Source: Tricholoma matsutake (Eukaryota > Basidiomycota > Agaricomycetes > Agaricales > Tricholomataceae). From it: a stretch of DNA of 64,000 nt. This document shows positions 53,919-64,000 of this stretch, one piece after another. Position 1 is the stretch's first letter. The number at the start of each line of letters is the position of its first letter. Location: assembly GCA_026075535.2 (NCBI GenBank), contig AP026547.1, positions 5,456,001 to 5,520,000 on the forward strand, given 5' to 3'. Both the position numbers and the translations under genes were made by a program. The notes beneath the pieces are model-generated. The model worked only from the letters and a program-made list of their open reading frames with translations. It was not told where the DNA came from and did not search any database.

Positions 53919-54922
53919 TGATAGGTCCACTATGGCAGCAGAGCTCTGAAATCAAGAAATCACACTCAGACACCTCCTTCCCAAAGTCCTACAATTTCAT
54001 GAATGCTTACAAATGCCTATGAACACATGAAACAATGAAACAACACTTCGAAACATTTCAAAAGACTTCGAACCATTTTGAACAACTTTGGCTGCTGTAT
54101 TCCTATTGTACCGAACCTTGAACACATGCTCCCACCATTACACACACTAACATATCATGTTCCCACCACCACAAACACGAAGAAACACAATGGCTAGCAA
54201 CTTAGCGTGCATTGAGGCACTTTTTGACATATTCATGATTTATTGGAACCACAAGACAAGGAGATTTGATATATCATGTATATGGCATGTTTCTTTCTTA
54301 TCATTTTCTCATTTACTTCGTGATTTCGACACCTTGTTCACTGCCTCATGTTTACCACATGTTTTGCCTCATGGCCTTTTACCTTTTTAGTACTATCTCT
54401 CTAAAACATATATAGTTTGGTGTATTTACTGTCGATACAACAAGAAATCATCTTCTCACATTGCCTATCATCTGACTTAAGGGTTTAACTCTTGAGTTTT
54501 AGCTCAGTCTTTGTCTGAACTTGCTCAAGTATTCTGTGAACTATGTCATTTCACCACATAGTTTCTCAAAACTCTCATCACATCATCTACCTGTTGTGTC
54601 ATCATCTCTTACCTCACTTTCAACTATCGTCACCATCTCCCAAACCCATGAAACCATTCTGGAGATTCTCGAACTCTTTCACATCGCTGCTAAACTCTTT
54701 CATATCATTTCGGAATGCTTCGTAGTGTTTTGCATTACTTTGGACAGCTTTGCAGAACTTTGCACAGCCTAATATGGCTTCGCAATGTCTTACAGTACAT
54801 TTACCAGCCTTTGAATAGCACAGTGATATTCAGTACTACCTTGCAACCTTCTCTGACTCATGTTATATCTCCTAAGACCAGTTTAGTTGGTTTTGGTTGA
54901 GTTTCCAGGTTGAGCATCATCA
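53919..54922 (+). repeat. 3' LTR of an LTR element, same family as the gag-only element
   Basis: The purine tract GTAAGGGGGAGGA (about 53906-53918) is followed by TGATAGGTCCACTATGGC; the LTR ends GTTGAGCATCATCA at 54922 (1004 bp). The sequence before the purine tract (GATCAGCTGACTGGGACAGT) matches the equivalent place in the gag-only element (GATCAACCGACTGGGATGGT). The 5' LTR was not found. Confidence 0.7.
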
Positions 54923-54939
54923 ACGAGCAGCTCAACAGA

Positions 54940-55110
54940 CCCCATGACAATGGGGATGGTTATGACACAGGGCAACAAGTGCCGCAAAAATGATGAGGCC
55001 GATGACTACCAAAACTAGGACAGGGACCAGGCAACAATGTGGAGGACAGGGACAACAACAACAATGAATGAAGTGGAATGAACAACAAATGACGAGGGGA
55101 AATGAGCAGG
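54940..55110. repeat. GACAATG/GGACAGGGACAAC minisatellite-like tract
   Basis: Purine-rich, imperfect repeats (AGGACAGGGACAACAACAAC) similar to those at 32700-33060 and 10030-10410. Confidence 0.5.
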
Positions 55111-57009
55111 GCAAATAACTCACATTTTTTGCAAGGGAGGTTTGTTTTGTTTTCTATCGTTCATTATTTTGTAGTCCCTCACTGCATGCGAGGGTGGTTA
55201 GTTATGTTATCTCAATGAAAATCCCCAACATTTGTATTGTCCCCCCTCGCATCATTCAAATAAACAAAAATGAAAAACACTCTAGGATTCTCATCCCTGC
55301 ATTGTTTACTATACTACTGGAACATTATATTTAATTTTGTATATTATTATATTTCCGTCAACCATAATATGGCAGTATTAGGTTCAAGTTAACCACAGGC
55401 AGAATACCCCTATATGATACTTTTTCAAATGAACAATTGCAAGTGTGTCCGGCCTGTTTACTGATTATAATGTCTATCTGGTTATATCAACATACACTCA
55501 ATTCCAGGAGGAATCAGAACCATAAGAACTGGGGCAGATTTCAACCCTTGGCCAATCCTCAATTGAAAGCATTCTGAGAGCTCATCACACAACATCGCCT
55601 TTCATCTCAGGAGTAGAATGCAGTGAACAGATCCATGTTGTTGTTCTCTGGGGAGAAGTTTGTTTTACACCCAGACAATCTGCTGGGCTTTGAATGGTAC
55701 CATGTTACAGCCTGAGGTACTAACATCTATGCATCGATAACTTTCTAATTTCACTCGCGCATTCCTGTCCATTGCATGACACCTTCATTGTTCCTCTCAC
55801 GTCTTGTCTCCAGCTGGTGTGGGGGACAAACCCTATTTTCGTGTTGATTTATCTCTGCAAACATTGATACATAGCTATCAGCAGTGAACATGAAACATGA
55901 TGACCTTGTGCTTTGAGCTGTTTGTCTTTCTATGTTTTCCTGCACATTTTTCACTCGTTGGATATGCTGATGCTTTTGATGCTTTTAGGACCCTGATCCA
56001 ACCAGTTTCTTTCCTGAAGATTTACACTCATGGTGTTGTCATCGATAAGTGTAATTACCAAATATAGTTCAGATAATATGACCATACCTACCTTCAGTGT
56101 AAGCAGGTACCTGGTGCATATGGTGAGCTGTATGTTTTTGGTTGATGGCAAATTTTCACTGATGTCATATGACTAGCCAACAACCAGTTTTCTTGCAGTT
56201 CAAACCTTTGTGTCGCTCGATAGGGAAACTCTATCAATCACAATTCATGCAAGTCACCTATACAAGGCATATTTGATATTCATATCCCCCCGCACCCTTT
56301 CAGCTGATGTGTGCCACAGTTTACATTCAATCTCTGCACATCCTAGATGTCTCCTTCCATTCTCTCAGGTGGTGTGGAGACAGCCTTGCAAGGGGGAAAC
56401 CCTTGGTCCTCAATATAAGTCTGTCTGTTATCAATCCTTGCTTGTCATTCTCTTTTGTCTGCCCAATGATTTCCATTGATTGAGTGATGTCATCAACAAG
56501 ACATTATTATCAAGTACAAAAAGAATTGTACTGTACATGTTCAGATCCACTGCCTGCAGTATGACTCTTCATATAGTATGGTCACAATGCACCTGAGGTT
56601 GCTCCAGCAATAACAAAAGCAATAAAAAGGAGCAGTAAGCATATAATAATTGTTCTCACTTGGGCAAGATCCAGGAACACAGGGTGAGTTGGAAGGGTAG
56701 GTGGAATAGATTCTGCTTCTGACTTGGTTGACTCAGTATGTCCAAGTCAGCGTAGCCCTATATACTATGCATGAGACAGACCTACTGGAATGTTTGACCA
56801 AATGTTAATCACTGGGAATCTATCATCAGGATCAGATGATGCACTTGCAATGTAATGTCTGTTATACTGGGGTGAGAGATACTATAGAATGGAGTCATGA
56901 GGTCAACATGATTTCCTTGTTCATTTCTTGTGCTTACTGAAATGGTTTGGACAAAATGGACTCCTGAAGTGTCAAAGTCAGCTGGGATTCACAGAGTAGT
57001 GTACTGTGC
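55111..57009. other. No recognisable gene
   Basis: CpG-poor sequence. The frames at 55751-56151 (minus) and 56210-56479 (plus) lack known motifs. Confidence 0.4.
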
Positions 57010-58260
57010 CTAACCTCCACTTTGGAATAAGATCTGGTCTGGTTCAGCAGATTTGAGATCCCAAATGATTACCTCCCCATTATCAGTACCACTGATTGCA
57101 TATTGTCCCTTAACCCCAAAGGTGACTTGAATTACAATGTTCTGTCTGATCGAGACTCGGGGTGTTTTTATCCAAACTGGTCTGTCTGTGACATGATATA
57201 GATCAATGCCATCGGAAAGGTTCCAAACTAGAACCATGCCCGTTGAAGTTGACCATGCTGTATTTCCACTGTTATGGACATTTGATCAGGCAAGCTAAAA
57301 AATGGTTGGTTCATGTTGGGAATGCATATATGGGTTGCCAATTTATGCCTCCACAATCTAGCCTATGGGGAAAGACTCCAAGCAATGCTGCACATGTTGA
57401 TTAAGTATATGTGGGGAAAAAACCAGACCACCGACTTGGATATGTACATTTCTTTTGAGTCAAGAAAACTGACCATTATTGACTTCCCAGAATTGAAAAA
57501 ATGAACAACACGGGCATGAGCAGGAAACTGAGGCTCCATTGCCTTGGGCTCAGTCAACATGGGTCAAAAAATACCTGTAGTAATATCAATATTGGTGTGG
57601 AAACAACATGGGATTAGTACTCTCACTAACCAGGATGATTCAGATCAACAGAAAAGAGATGAAGCCTACCTCTCTCAATGACAGCAAGCTGGTTTTTCTC
57701 CAAAGAGCTAGCCTTGATAGCATTGTCAGTGACAGTATACATAGCTACAAATTGAAAAGTCATCTACAGACTAGTCAGGGGGGGTGAAATTGATGAGAAG
57801 AAAAGGTAAGCAAACCTGCTCCCTTGTCTTCTTCCACAATTTAATAGTTCCATCTGCTCCTCCCGAGATAAAGAAATGAGTCTGAGAAATGTGAGGATAA
57901 TTCAACCACTGCAACATGATGATCGGGCCTTGCTTTGGGCTAATTCATTGCTTCAGCAGCCTGTCTGATAACAACCAAAGGAAGATGTATTGGTCATTAG
58001 CTAGGGAACAATGAGCATACAACCTGTGCATTTGACATGACACTCACGGTCATGCCCTCAGCACATGGTATCCAGCTTGTAAAGAGATAAGCAGGATGGA
58101 TGACTATCTCAAATACTGATAGTATTCACCTCCAGTAGCCAGAAATGCGCCATCTTCCAAAAACTGAGCACAGTTAATCTCACGAGTATGGCCTTCAAGT
58201 ATGTGCTGAAGATGATACTGGTGGATGACATCCATCATGAAATCAAATCAATGGTAAGTA
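57010..58260 (-). pseudogene. WD40-repeat protein, decayed, multi-exon
   Basis: Several WD40 blades are readable on the minus strand: HILEGHTREINCAQFLEDGA then FLATGG (about 58240-58130); HISQTHFFISGGADGTIKLW (about 57930-57830); DNAIKASSLEKNQLAVIERG (about 57735-57665); QFPAHARVVHFFNSGKSI (about 57540-57470); DGIDLYHVTDRPVWI and GQYAISGTDNGEVIIWDLKS (57237-57010). Order and spacing fit a single gene with short introns (for example GTTTGC...TTGTAG near 57830-57755). WD40 proteins are beta-propeller scaffolds. Several exon joints are unclear and stops occur, so I call it decayed. Repetitive agaricomycete WD40 families look like this. Confidence 0.55.
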
Positions 58261-59186
58261 CTGCCAGTAGTGAAGTTACTGATAGTCTAGTGCTCAATCT
58301 GTTATGATTTGTCTATGATTGGATCAAAGGTCTGAAACTTAGAGATAAATCAGATGTGTTGTTCTTGAATGGCATTGGGTTGTTGGTCCTTATAGGTCCT
58401 GTACATTCTTAACAACCCACAACAACCACTGACTGGTCATATTAGCATTCGAGCTTCAAAACTCAATACATAATCTTCCAAGCCTTCCCCATGGCCATTA
58501 TTTGAAAAACACATGTAGATGGTGTCCCTTGATGGTTTTATAATGCCATGGTCACCAGTTGATCTTATCTGAACCAATGTGGAGACACCACCACCTCTAT
58601 CCTGGCCGATCCTAGCCTATTTTGGCACATCAAAGTGGCCTGGTGGTATTATGACATGCTTGGACTCCATGCAACTTTTGGGTGCAAATGACTGGAAGGG
58701 TCTGATTGTGAAAGACATTGGGTTTTTGTCATAGGCATCATTGGTCAAGCTCCCTGCACCCTATAAGATGTCCATTCATCATGTGTCATGCTCTGATGCC
58801 ACTTCAAACACCAAAAGGGGGATTCAATTTATCCTCCTTACAAGCAAACATCATACAATGTTTTTGATTCTGACTGCTTCTCTAAACTCTCAGCTTCTAC
58901 TTGATTTCTACCTCTCGCTTATTTGGCACTACAAATCCCAATATGATTGTTCATCCCCAGTGTTTTGCAATTTCATTCTCTGCAAGCTCTAAAAAATCAT
59001 TAAGGAAATCTGGAGCCATAGATTTGGACATCTTTGAATCTTGTCATATAAACTGTCAAGATGGATGCCTGCGATTTTGTTATCTCACTCAAGATGTCTC
59101 ATCGTGCCAACTCTGTGGTCAGAGTTCATCCTTGCATCAATGAGCAGATAGTTTCTAATTTCTATCTCTAGAGAGTTGTTCAAACC
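58261..59186. other. Unassigned; possible 5' exons of the 59.2-kb gene
   Basis: No motif recognised. A plus-strand frame at 58741-58992 (83 aa) is rich in Leu/Ser and unremarkable. Confidence 0.35.
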
Positions 59187-59699
59187 TTGTACTATCCCAG
59201 TGGTGAGTTTGTGCTGAAACACACTGATATTCAGGTATTTGTACCTCTGCACTCCATGAACATCAATGAGCCTCTGGTGGTCAGTGAGTTGTTGACCCCA
59301 GACAGCCCTACCATCCAAATCTACCAGACATCTATCTATGTCACTGATGAAAACCAGAAGCAATGGAGATTTGTTATTGAGCACTGCTATAACCAGAGCC
59401 TCCTCGCTAGGAACCAGAGTCTAAGGAGTGTTAGAGGAGAGGTGGTCTGGCATGGAGATCTTTTGCTGATCAAGCAAGGGCCTAATGGTTATGCAGATTT
59501 ACAGGATGAAGAGGAGATCAAGGTGGCAAAGGATGCACTGAAAGTGTATGTCTCAACTTCTTCACGCCAATTGTAATGGAAAATGACATGCTTTACAAAG
59601 TTTCCTTGACACTGCATCTCAAGCAATCCAGGCTGCACCAACTCCAGCTGGCATACTATTTCCAGCAGAAGTCATCTATGACATGTAACTATGACTCAT
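59187..59699 (+). pseudogene. Unrecognised family, copy 1 (NQ...N...W-G-D motif)
   Basis: The plus-strand frame 59187-59576 (129 aa) contains PTIQIYQTSIYVTDEN, WRFVIEHCYNQSLLARNQSL, VVWHGDLLLIKQGPNGYADL and a helical end. Downstream, in another frame, comes FLDTASQAIQAAP...GILFPAEVIYDM then TAA at about 59687-59689. The same order (W-x-G-D, then an intron, then ...FPAAEVYID stop) is seen in copy 3 at 62.8-63.3 kb. Function unknown. I recall similar repetitive hypothetical proteins in agaricomycete genomes, but cannot name a domain. Confidence 0.5.
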
Positions 59700-59990
59700 G
59701 ATTTGCATAAACAAGTCTCTTTCTCCATATCTGAGGTATGATGTTATATTTATGTGATGCACTGCATATCTTTTTTCACTCTCACCTGCCATCATGGCCA
59801 CCAAACTTCTGTTACATTGCCCCTGGATTACAAGACATGCTCCAGCTCAGTTGGAAAAACAACAAGCTTTGAGTTTTGATGCTTTGCAGATTTGATATGG
59901 CTTGCAGCAACATTCAAAAAGCTAACATTGGGGTCAGCACTCCAATTCATCATTGGAAATATGGGTCATACCACTGAATGGCTTGCTCTG

Positions 59991-60353
59991 CTATGTAGTG
60001 CTGATACCAGCCTTGAAATTCACTAGACCTTTCCATTGACCCCCTTGCATAACAAATATGTTGCCAGACCAGTGTATGTGGCAGTGAAAAGGTTTCATGG
60101 CCATGTTATGGCCGAAGCATTGGTTGTAATGAAAATATATGACAAAGGTATGAATGCGACCATCTGTGTTGGTGATGTGAATGTCAGTCCTCCTGATCAG
60201 GACTTTTGGGTAGTGGGACAGGATGATGTTAGTGAGTGGCAATTGGTGGTCAGCATCAGACATGAAAATAGGGACCTTGGCAATCTTCACTGCTGGATGG
60301 TCTAATGGACAGTATAGTCCTTTGAGTTTAACAAGTTCACCACCCTGATGCAT
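59991..60353 (-). pseudogene. Unrecognised family, copy 2
   Basis: Minus-strand frame of 120 aa: GELVKLKGLYCPLDHPAVKI, LIRRTDIHITNTDGRIHTF, VIYFHYNQCFGHNMAMKPF and IHWSGNIFVMQGGQWKGLVN. It aligns with copies 1 and 3 around YNQ...N and W-x-G-[DN]-[ILM]. It is in the opposite orientation, about 0.4 kb from copy 1. The C-terminal exon with FPA was not found. Confidence 0.5.
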
Positions 60354-61042
60354 GAACAGTTAGCTCAGTTGACATAATGATATAGGGAAATGACAGCTTA
60401 CAGTGAGCACAGTAGCCATAAGTATCGTCATGAAGAAATGCCTTGAAGAAACTTGAAGATAGAGTCTGAGTGCCAGCTGGAAACTTGCTTTCAGTCAGTT
60501 TCTTTGTCAAAAACAGGCAACTGATATTGTGGAGGATGATTGTGGCTCCAATGTGCATTGTGGCCATTAGTAAACCTTAATTGTTCTGTGGGGAAACATG
60601 GTATACATAAAAACAAAGATGGGAGCTCAATTGTATGAACGTCTCTTCCTATCAGTAGCACATGGAGGCATTGATAAAGGCGCAAATGACAGAGGGGAAG
60701 GAGAATAATAGCATGATTTACTTTGTTCAAGGTCACATTTGTAGCCAAATTATAGCATTATATCATCATTCCAGATGTGCATGAGAAACAGTACACAGGT
60801 TGGTTGTTGAATAGTCCAACAACAAGAATGGATGGATTGGCAGCATCTGAAGACACATGGTAGAATGCACCAAACACAGTTCTCTGGAACCTGGTTAACT
60901 GCGCTGTGAGCTACTAGATCTTCCCAAAACATGGTATCTGGCACCCTGAATGAAGGAGATCTAGGATGGCAAGGAATATCTGACGTCCAGAAACTACACT
61001 TTGTCTGACATGTTCTGCATAGATCCTATGGCGAGTACTTTA
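60354..61042. other. No recognisable gene
   Basis: Minus-strand frames at 60337-60748 may be upstream exons of copy 2 (FTNGHNAHWSHNHPPQYQLP), but no family motif is visible in them. Confidence 0.35.
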
Positions 61043-62749
61043 CACTCCCCCACCTATTCTGGTTGGATTCCGGTTCATCCGGCCGGAATTTCTGGAATTT
61101 CTGGAATCCGGTGGAATTTTTTTTGTATGTAGTTTTCCCTATGCAGCACAATTCCGGTCAGAATAAGGATCCAATTTACACCCAGAATCCCCGGAATCTG
61201 ACTGGATTCATCACAACCGGAATAACAGGAATAACCAGACTAACCAGAATAACCAGAATGCACGTGCTTTCCCAAATAAAAGTTTGACACACATCAAGAA
61301 TTGAACACTCAACCTTGGGTCTGCACACATAACAGCACACTTAACCACTGAGCTACCAAGCAATTATTCTTGGGCATACATTTAATACTTTTATTACCCA
61401 ACCAAGGTACGTAGTTAATCAAAGCCATTAACAGAATAATTAATAAGTATGCATACACATGACATGTGACACGTGAATGCCAGCTCACAACCACCACCAC
61501 CACTGTCGCCAATGCCGCCTCCTCCTCTCCACTCTACCACCACCACTGCATGCGCACCCACCACCACCATTCCCACGCCCAATGCCACCATCACCACCAC
61601 CTTCAAACGAGCCAACTGGATGGAACGTGGGCCCAAACGATGCAGATTGCATTGTTTGGGGCCTGAGTATGTTTTTTTTTCATTTGCTTCTTGTTTTTTC
61701 ATACTAACTAACTTGTTTTGTTTGTTTTATAGGTTCTACTCAACTGCCAGACATAACATGGGCCCAAACGACATGATTGGACATAACACAGGCCCAAACA
61801 ATGCAGATTGCGTTGTTTGGGCCCTAAGTAAGTTTTTTTTTGTTTGCTTTTTGTTTTTATAAACTAACTAACTTGTTTCTTTTGTTTTATAGGTTCTACT
61901 CTACTGCCAGATGGAACATGGGCCCAAACGATGTTGCCATCGTTTGGGCCATAGATAAGTTTTTTTTTCTTTTTTCTTTTTCTTTTTATCAATGAACTAA
62001 TTGTAATTTATTGCTTTTTAGGTTGTATACTACTGGGGACGACCTGCCACAACGAAAAACGCGAGCCGACTGGATGGGCCATAGATAAGTTTTTTCTTAT
62101 TTCTTTTTGTTTTTATAAATCAACTAATTGTAATTTATTGCTTTTTAGGTTGTATACTACTGGGGACAACCTGCCACAACAAAAAATGTGCAACCCATGC
62201 CCACGCCCACCCAATCCCCTCCTCCCCAGTCAAATGGGATGTGAGGCTGTTGACACGGGCTAGGAGGGTGCAGAGGGATGCCAGGAGACCCCAGAAGGGG
62301 GGTACCTGCCTAAGTAAGCACCCACCAACCTCTGTACTCATGCCATGTTGCACTGACGTGCCCAAACCCCCCCCCCCCCCCCCAAAAAAAAAAGAAAAGA
62401 ACAGAAATCCAGACAGGGGACGACACTGACGAATGACAACAAGCCACCCACCCCCAGCCTCACAAGCAACTGCTCGTGGGGTGGAACGTGGGTGGAATGG
62501 TGCCCAGGTGCAGGGATAGGAGACGACAATGCACCACCTGCCCCCAGCCTCACGAGCACTTTGACAACTTAAGACTTGAAATTTGACTATCCATTAGGGT
62601 ATATACTCTAAGTTGAGCATCTGGAGTAACCAGAATCTGGTCGGAATAACTGGAATAACTGGACTCTGACCGGAATAACTGGACTCCAACTGGAATAACT
62701 GGACTCCAACTGGAATAACTGGACTCCAAATGGAATAGGTGGGGGAGGG
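61043..62749. mobile_element. Non-autonomous TIR element (1.7 kb) with TA flanks
   Basis: Ends: CACTCCCCCACCTATTC (left) and the reverse complement of GAATAGGTGGGGGAGGG (right), one mismatch, each flanked by TA, as for Tc1/mariner-like elements (superfamily call tentative). Next to each end are tandem copies of a 13-14-nt unit (GGAATAACTGGA/CTCC, 62635-62735, and TTTCTGGAATTTCTGGAATC near 61085). The interior carries the palindrome-intron array (61629-62148) and a C/A homopolymer (about 62368-62394). There is no transposase ORF. Confidence 0.65.
61629..62148 (+). repeat. Tandem array of palindrome plus intron-like units (160, 129 and 127 bp)
   Basis: Each unit starts GGTTCTACT or GGTTGTATACTACT (61733, 61893, 62022, 62149), usually holds a palindrome GGGCCCAAAC...GTTTGGGCCC (61629-61663, 61791-61824, 61920-61950), then a 5' splice-like GTATGTTTTT or GTAAGTTTTT, a branch-like CTAACTAAC and a T-rich tract ending TTTATAG. 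The first two intron-like segments (61667-61732, 61828-61892) have intact GT...AG ends. Later ones read ATAAGT, a lost donor. Confidence 0.65.
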
Positions 62750-62782
62750 TAAATTACAGCCTATGGCCATCAACCTCAAGAA

Positions 62783-63313
62783 TTGAGACTGAATGTAGAT
62801 GGAGAGGTCAGATACATCCAGACATTATCCTTTCCATCCAACAAATGTTGCTCAAAGTTAGTAACCATGGCCATCATGCAGGACAGCTACAACAGGATCC
62901 ACATTGTCACTACCATCCTCAAAGGCCACCCCCACATCCCTATCAGGAAAACCATCATCACACTAGAGTACTTTGGGGACTCTTTCTCCTTCTTACTGGC
63001 ATATCGCTTCCACAGACTATTCTTAAGGAATGAAGGTCTCAGAGGAATTAATCGGGACATCATCTGGTCTGGAGATATGGTGGTTTGCAGGCTGGGGGTG
63101 AATTGGAGCTATGTTAATTTGAGTGTGGGGCACAAAAGAATGGCCACTCTATGGGCAGTCTCACGGTGAGTATGAACATAGTCAGAGTTTTCCAGAGGGC
63201 TTACAGTGCAATGTGCCTCCAGGTTCCTGAAAGAAATCACACCTGACCTAGAGACAGCTGAAGAACACAGGATAGAACCTCAATTCCCAGCAGCAGAGGT
63301 ATACATAGATTGA
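62783..63313 (+). CDS. Unrecognised family, copy 3 (two exons)
   Basis: Exon 1 up to 63165 (MRLNVDGEVRYIQTLSF, HIPIRKTIITLEYFGDSFSF, FLRNEGLRGINRDIIWSGDM, VGHKRMATLWAVS), a 57-nt intron 63166-63222 (GTGAGT...CTCCAG), and exon 2 63223-63313 (RFLKEITPDLETAEEHRIEP, QFPAAEVYID, TGA). The frame holds across the splice. No internal stop, so this may be the least damaged copy. The 5' start is uncertain; family members are longer upstream. It begins 33 bp after the TIR element, which may have truncated it. Function unknown. Confidence 0.5.
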
Positions 63314-64000
63314 GGAAACCTTGGTGGGATTCGGATGCCAACTACTCCATATTGATAACACACAATGCTGATCTCTCTCCACATTGATCGCTTAACAGTT
63401 CCCATGTAGCATAGTCATGTTTTTTTATGTCCTTTGTCAAAAGCTATGCCATATGCACTATGCCATGTTGGTAGCATAAAAAAACATGCGCAAAAGCTTC
63501 AGCTAGTAAACACCAAGGTCAGACATTGTTTGACAAGTGGGCATAAATAAAAGTAGAATTATTCTGTGATGCAGGATAGCATGTGGTGGCAGCATCGGAA
63601 GGATGCACATTGGTAGGCACAGGAAGTAGCTCTGTGACAACATGAGCTACCTGTTTCCAAACAATGCATAGAGAACGAAGGAGGAGCATAGAGATTGGCA
63701 GCATCAAAAGACGCCCAGGTGGTGTTCCAAATCTAGGTGGGAAGATTACCAATCCTAAACAAGAAATCAGAGAGAAACACGATATTGCAATGAAGCCCTG
63801 TAAGAAGAAGGCTTTTGTTTGCTAGTTTGGTGAGATATGATATCAATCGATAGGCATGGTACGCATACCTTCATGCAATCCAGGATGGCAGAGAAGATAA
63901 CATATCCAGAAGATAACCTTTGTCCAGAAAGACCTGCAGAGAGTTCTCTCCTACAGTTTTATTCAACTAAGTTATGCTTGACTTTGGGGTAATACAATAA
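63314..64000. other. No recognisable gene
   Basis: The minus-strand frame 63519-63752 (77 aa) has no known motif. Possible 5' sequence of a gene continuing past the window. Confidence 0.35.

Noticed and set aside
53919..54922. Solo LTR
   Set aside because: A purine tract and matching internal sequence lie immediately upstream, so this is the 3' LTR of a truncated element.
61466..61862. His/Pro/Thr-rich plus-strand ORFs
   Set aside because: They come from a CCACCACCA repeat and the palindrome array; overlapping frames are all open.
62368..62394. Homopolymer C/A run as a functional site
   Set aside because: Probably simple slippage or sequencing uncertainty inside a transposon.

Overview
The window looks like nuclear DNA of a filamentous basidiomycete, most likely an agaricomycete. 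The evidence is two intron-dense housekeeping genes with introns of only 46-66 nt, a KDZ-type transposase, several agaricomycete-style chromodomain Ty3/Gypsy elements, and PIF1-like helicase and WD40 fragments. There is no prokaryotic organisation. Most of the window is nested, decayed transposable elements (TEs).

Layout. 1-445: a sequence ending in an A-tract. 446-5074: minus-strand Gypsy A, whose LTR interrupts a Ty1/Copia fragment (5075-6449). 7466-7680: a perfect hairpin. 7732-11505: minus-strand chromodomain Gypsy C, split in its integrase by a non-autonomous hAT element (9259-10766, 8-bp target-site duplication, TSD). 11506-12323: a two-exon gene with a cysteine cluster and an acidic tail. 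12423-15597: internally deleted Gypsy D. 15610-18190: Gypsy E with its 5' LTR. 18203-18812: a 0.6-kb foldback. 19309-23631: the only clear host-gene island, coding on the minus strand for uridine kinase/UPRT (15 exons, 507 aa) and the tRNA 2-thiolation protein NCS2/CTU2 (7 exons, 508 aa). 25023-32694: a PIF1-like helicase split by complete Gypsy B (25637-31356; 218-bp LTRs, 5-bp TSD). 33396-37567: a gag-only LTR element. 37568-38709: the C-terminal part of a KDZ transposase. 40905-42076 and 42699-44037: solo LTRs of the same LTR family as the gag-only element. 44410-46929: hydrolase-like fragment, hAT end and Copia solo LTR. 47186-48095: a Tc1/mariner-like transposase. 48110-52072: Gypsy F, with a 541-bp hAT MITE (8-bp TSD). 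53014-54922: an antisense coiled-coil gene and an LTR. 57010-58260: WD40 remnants. 59187-63313: three copies of an unrecognised protein family around a 1.7-kb TIR element that carries an intron-bearing palindrome array.

The main theme is decay by C-to-T transition. Nearly every in-frame stop in the TE genes is TGA where the family has Arg (CGA), with a few TAG/TAA where Gln is expected. Both host genes remain open and CpG-rich. This is what cytosine methylation or a RIP-like process confined to repeats would leave. The most unusual structures are a Copia LTR that contains both an intron-bearing sequence and, about 40 bp downstream, a second copy lacking exactly that intron, and a dispersed palindrome-plus-intron cassette found at three loci. 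I did not find a defence system, CRISPR array or biosynthetic cluster.
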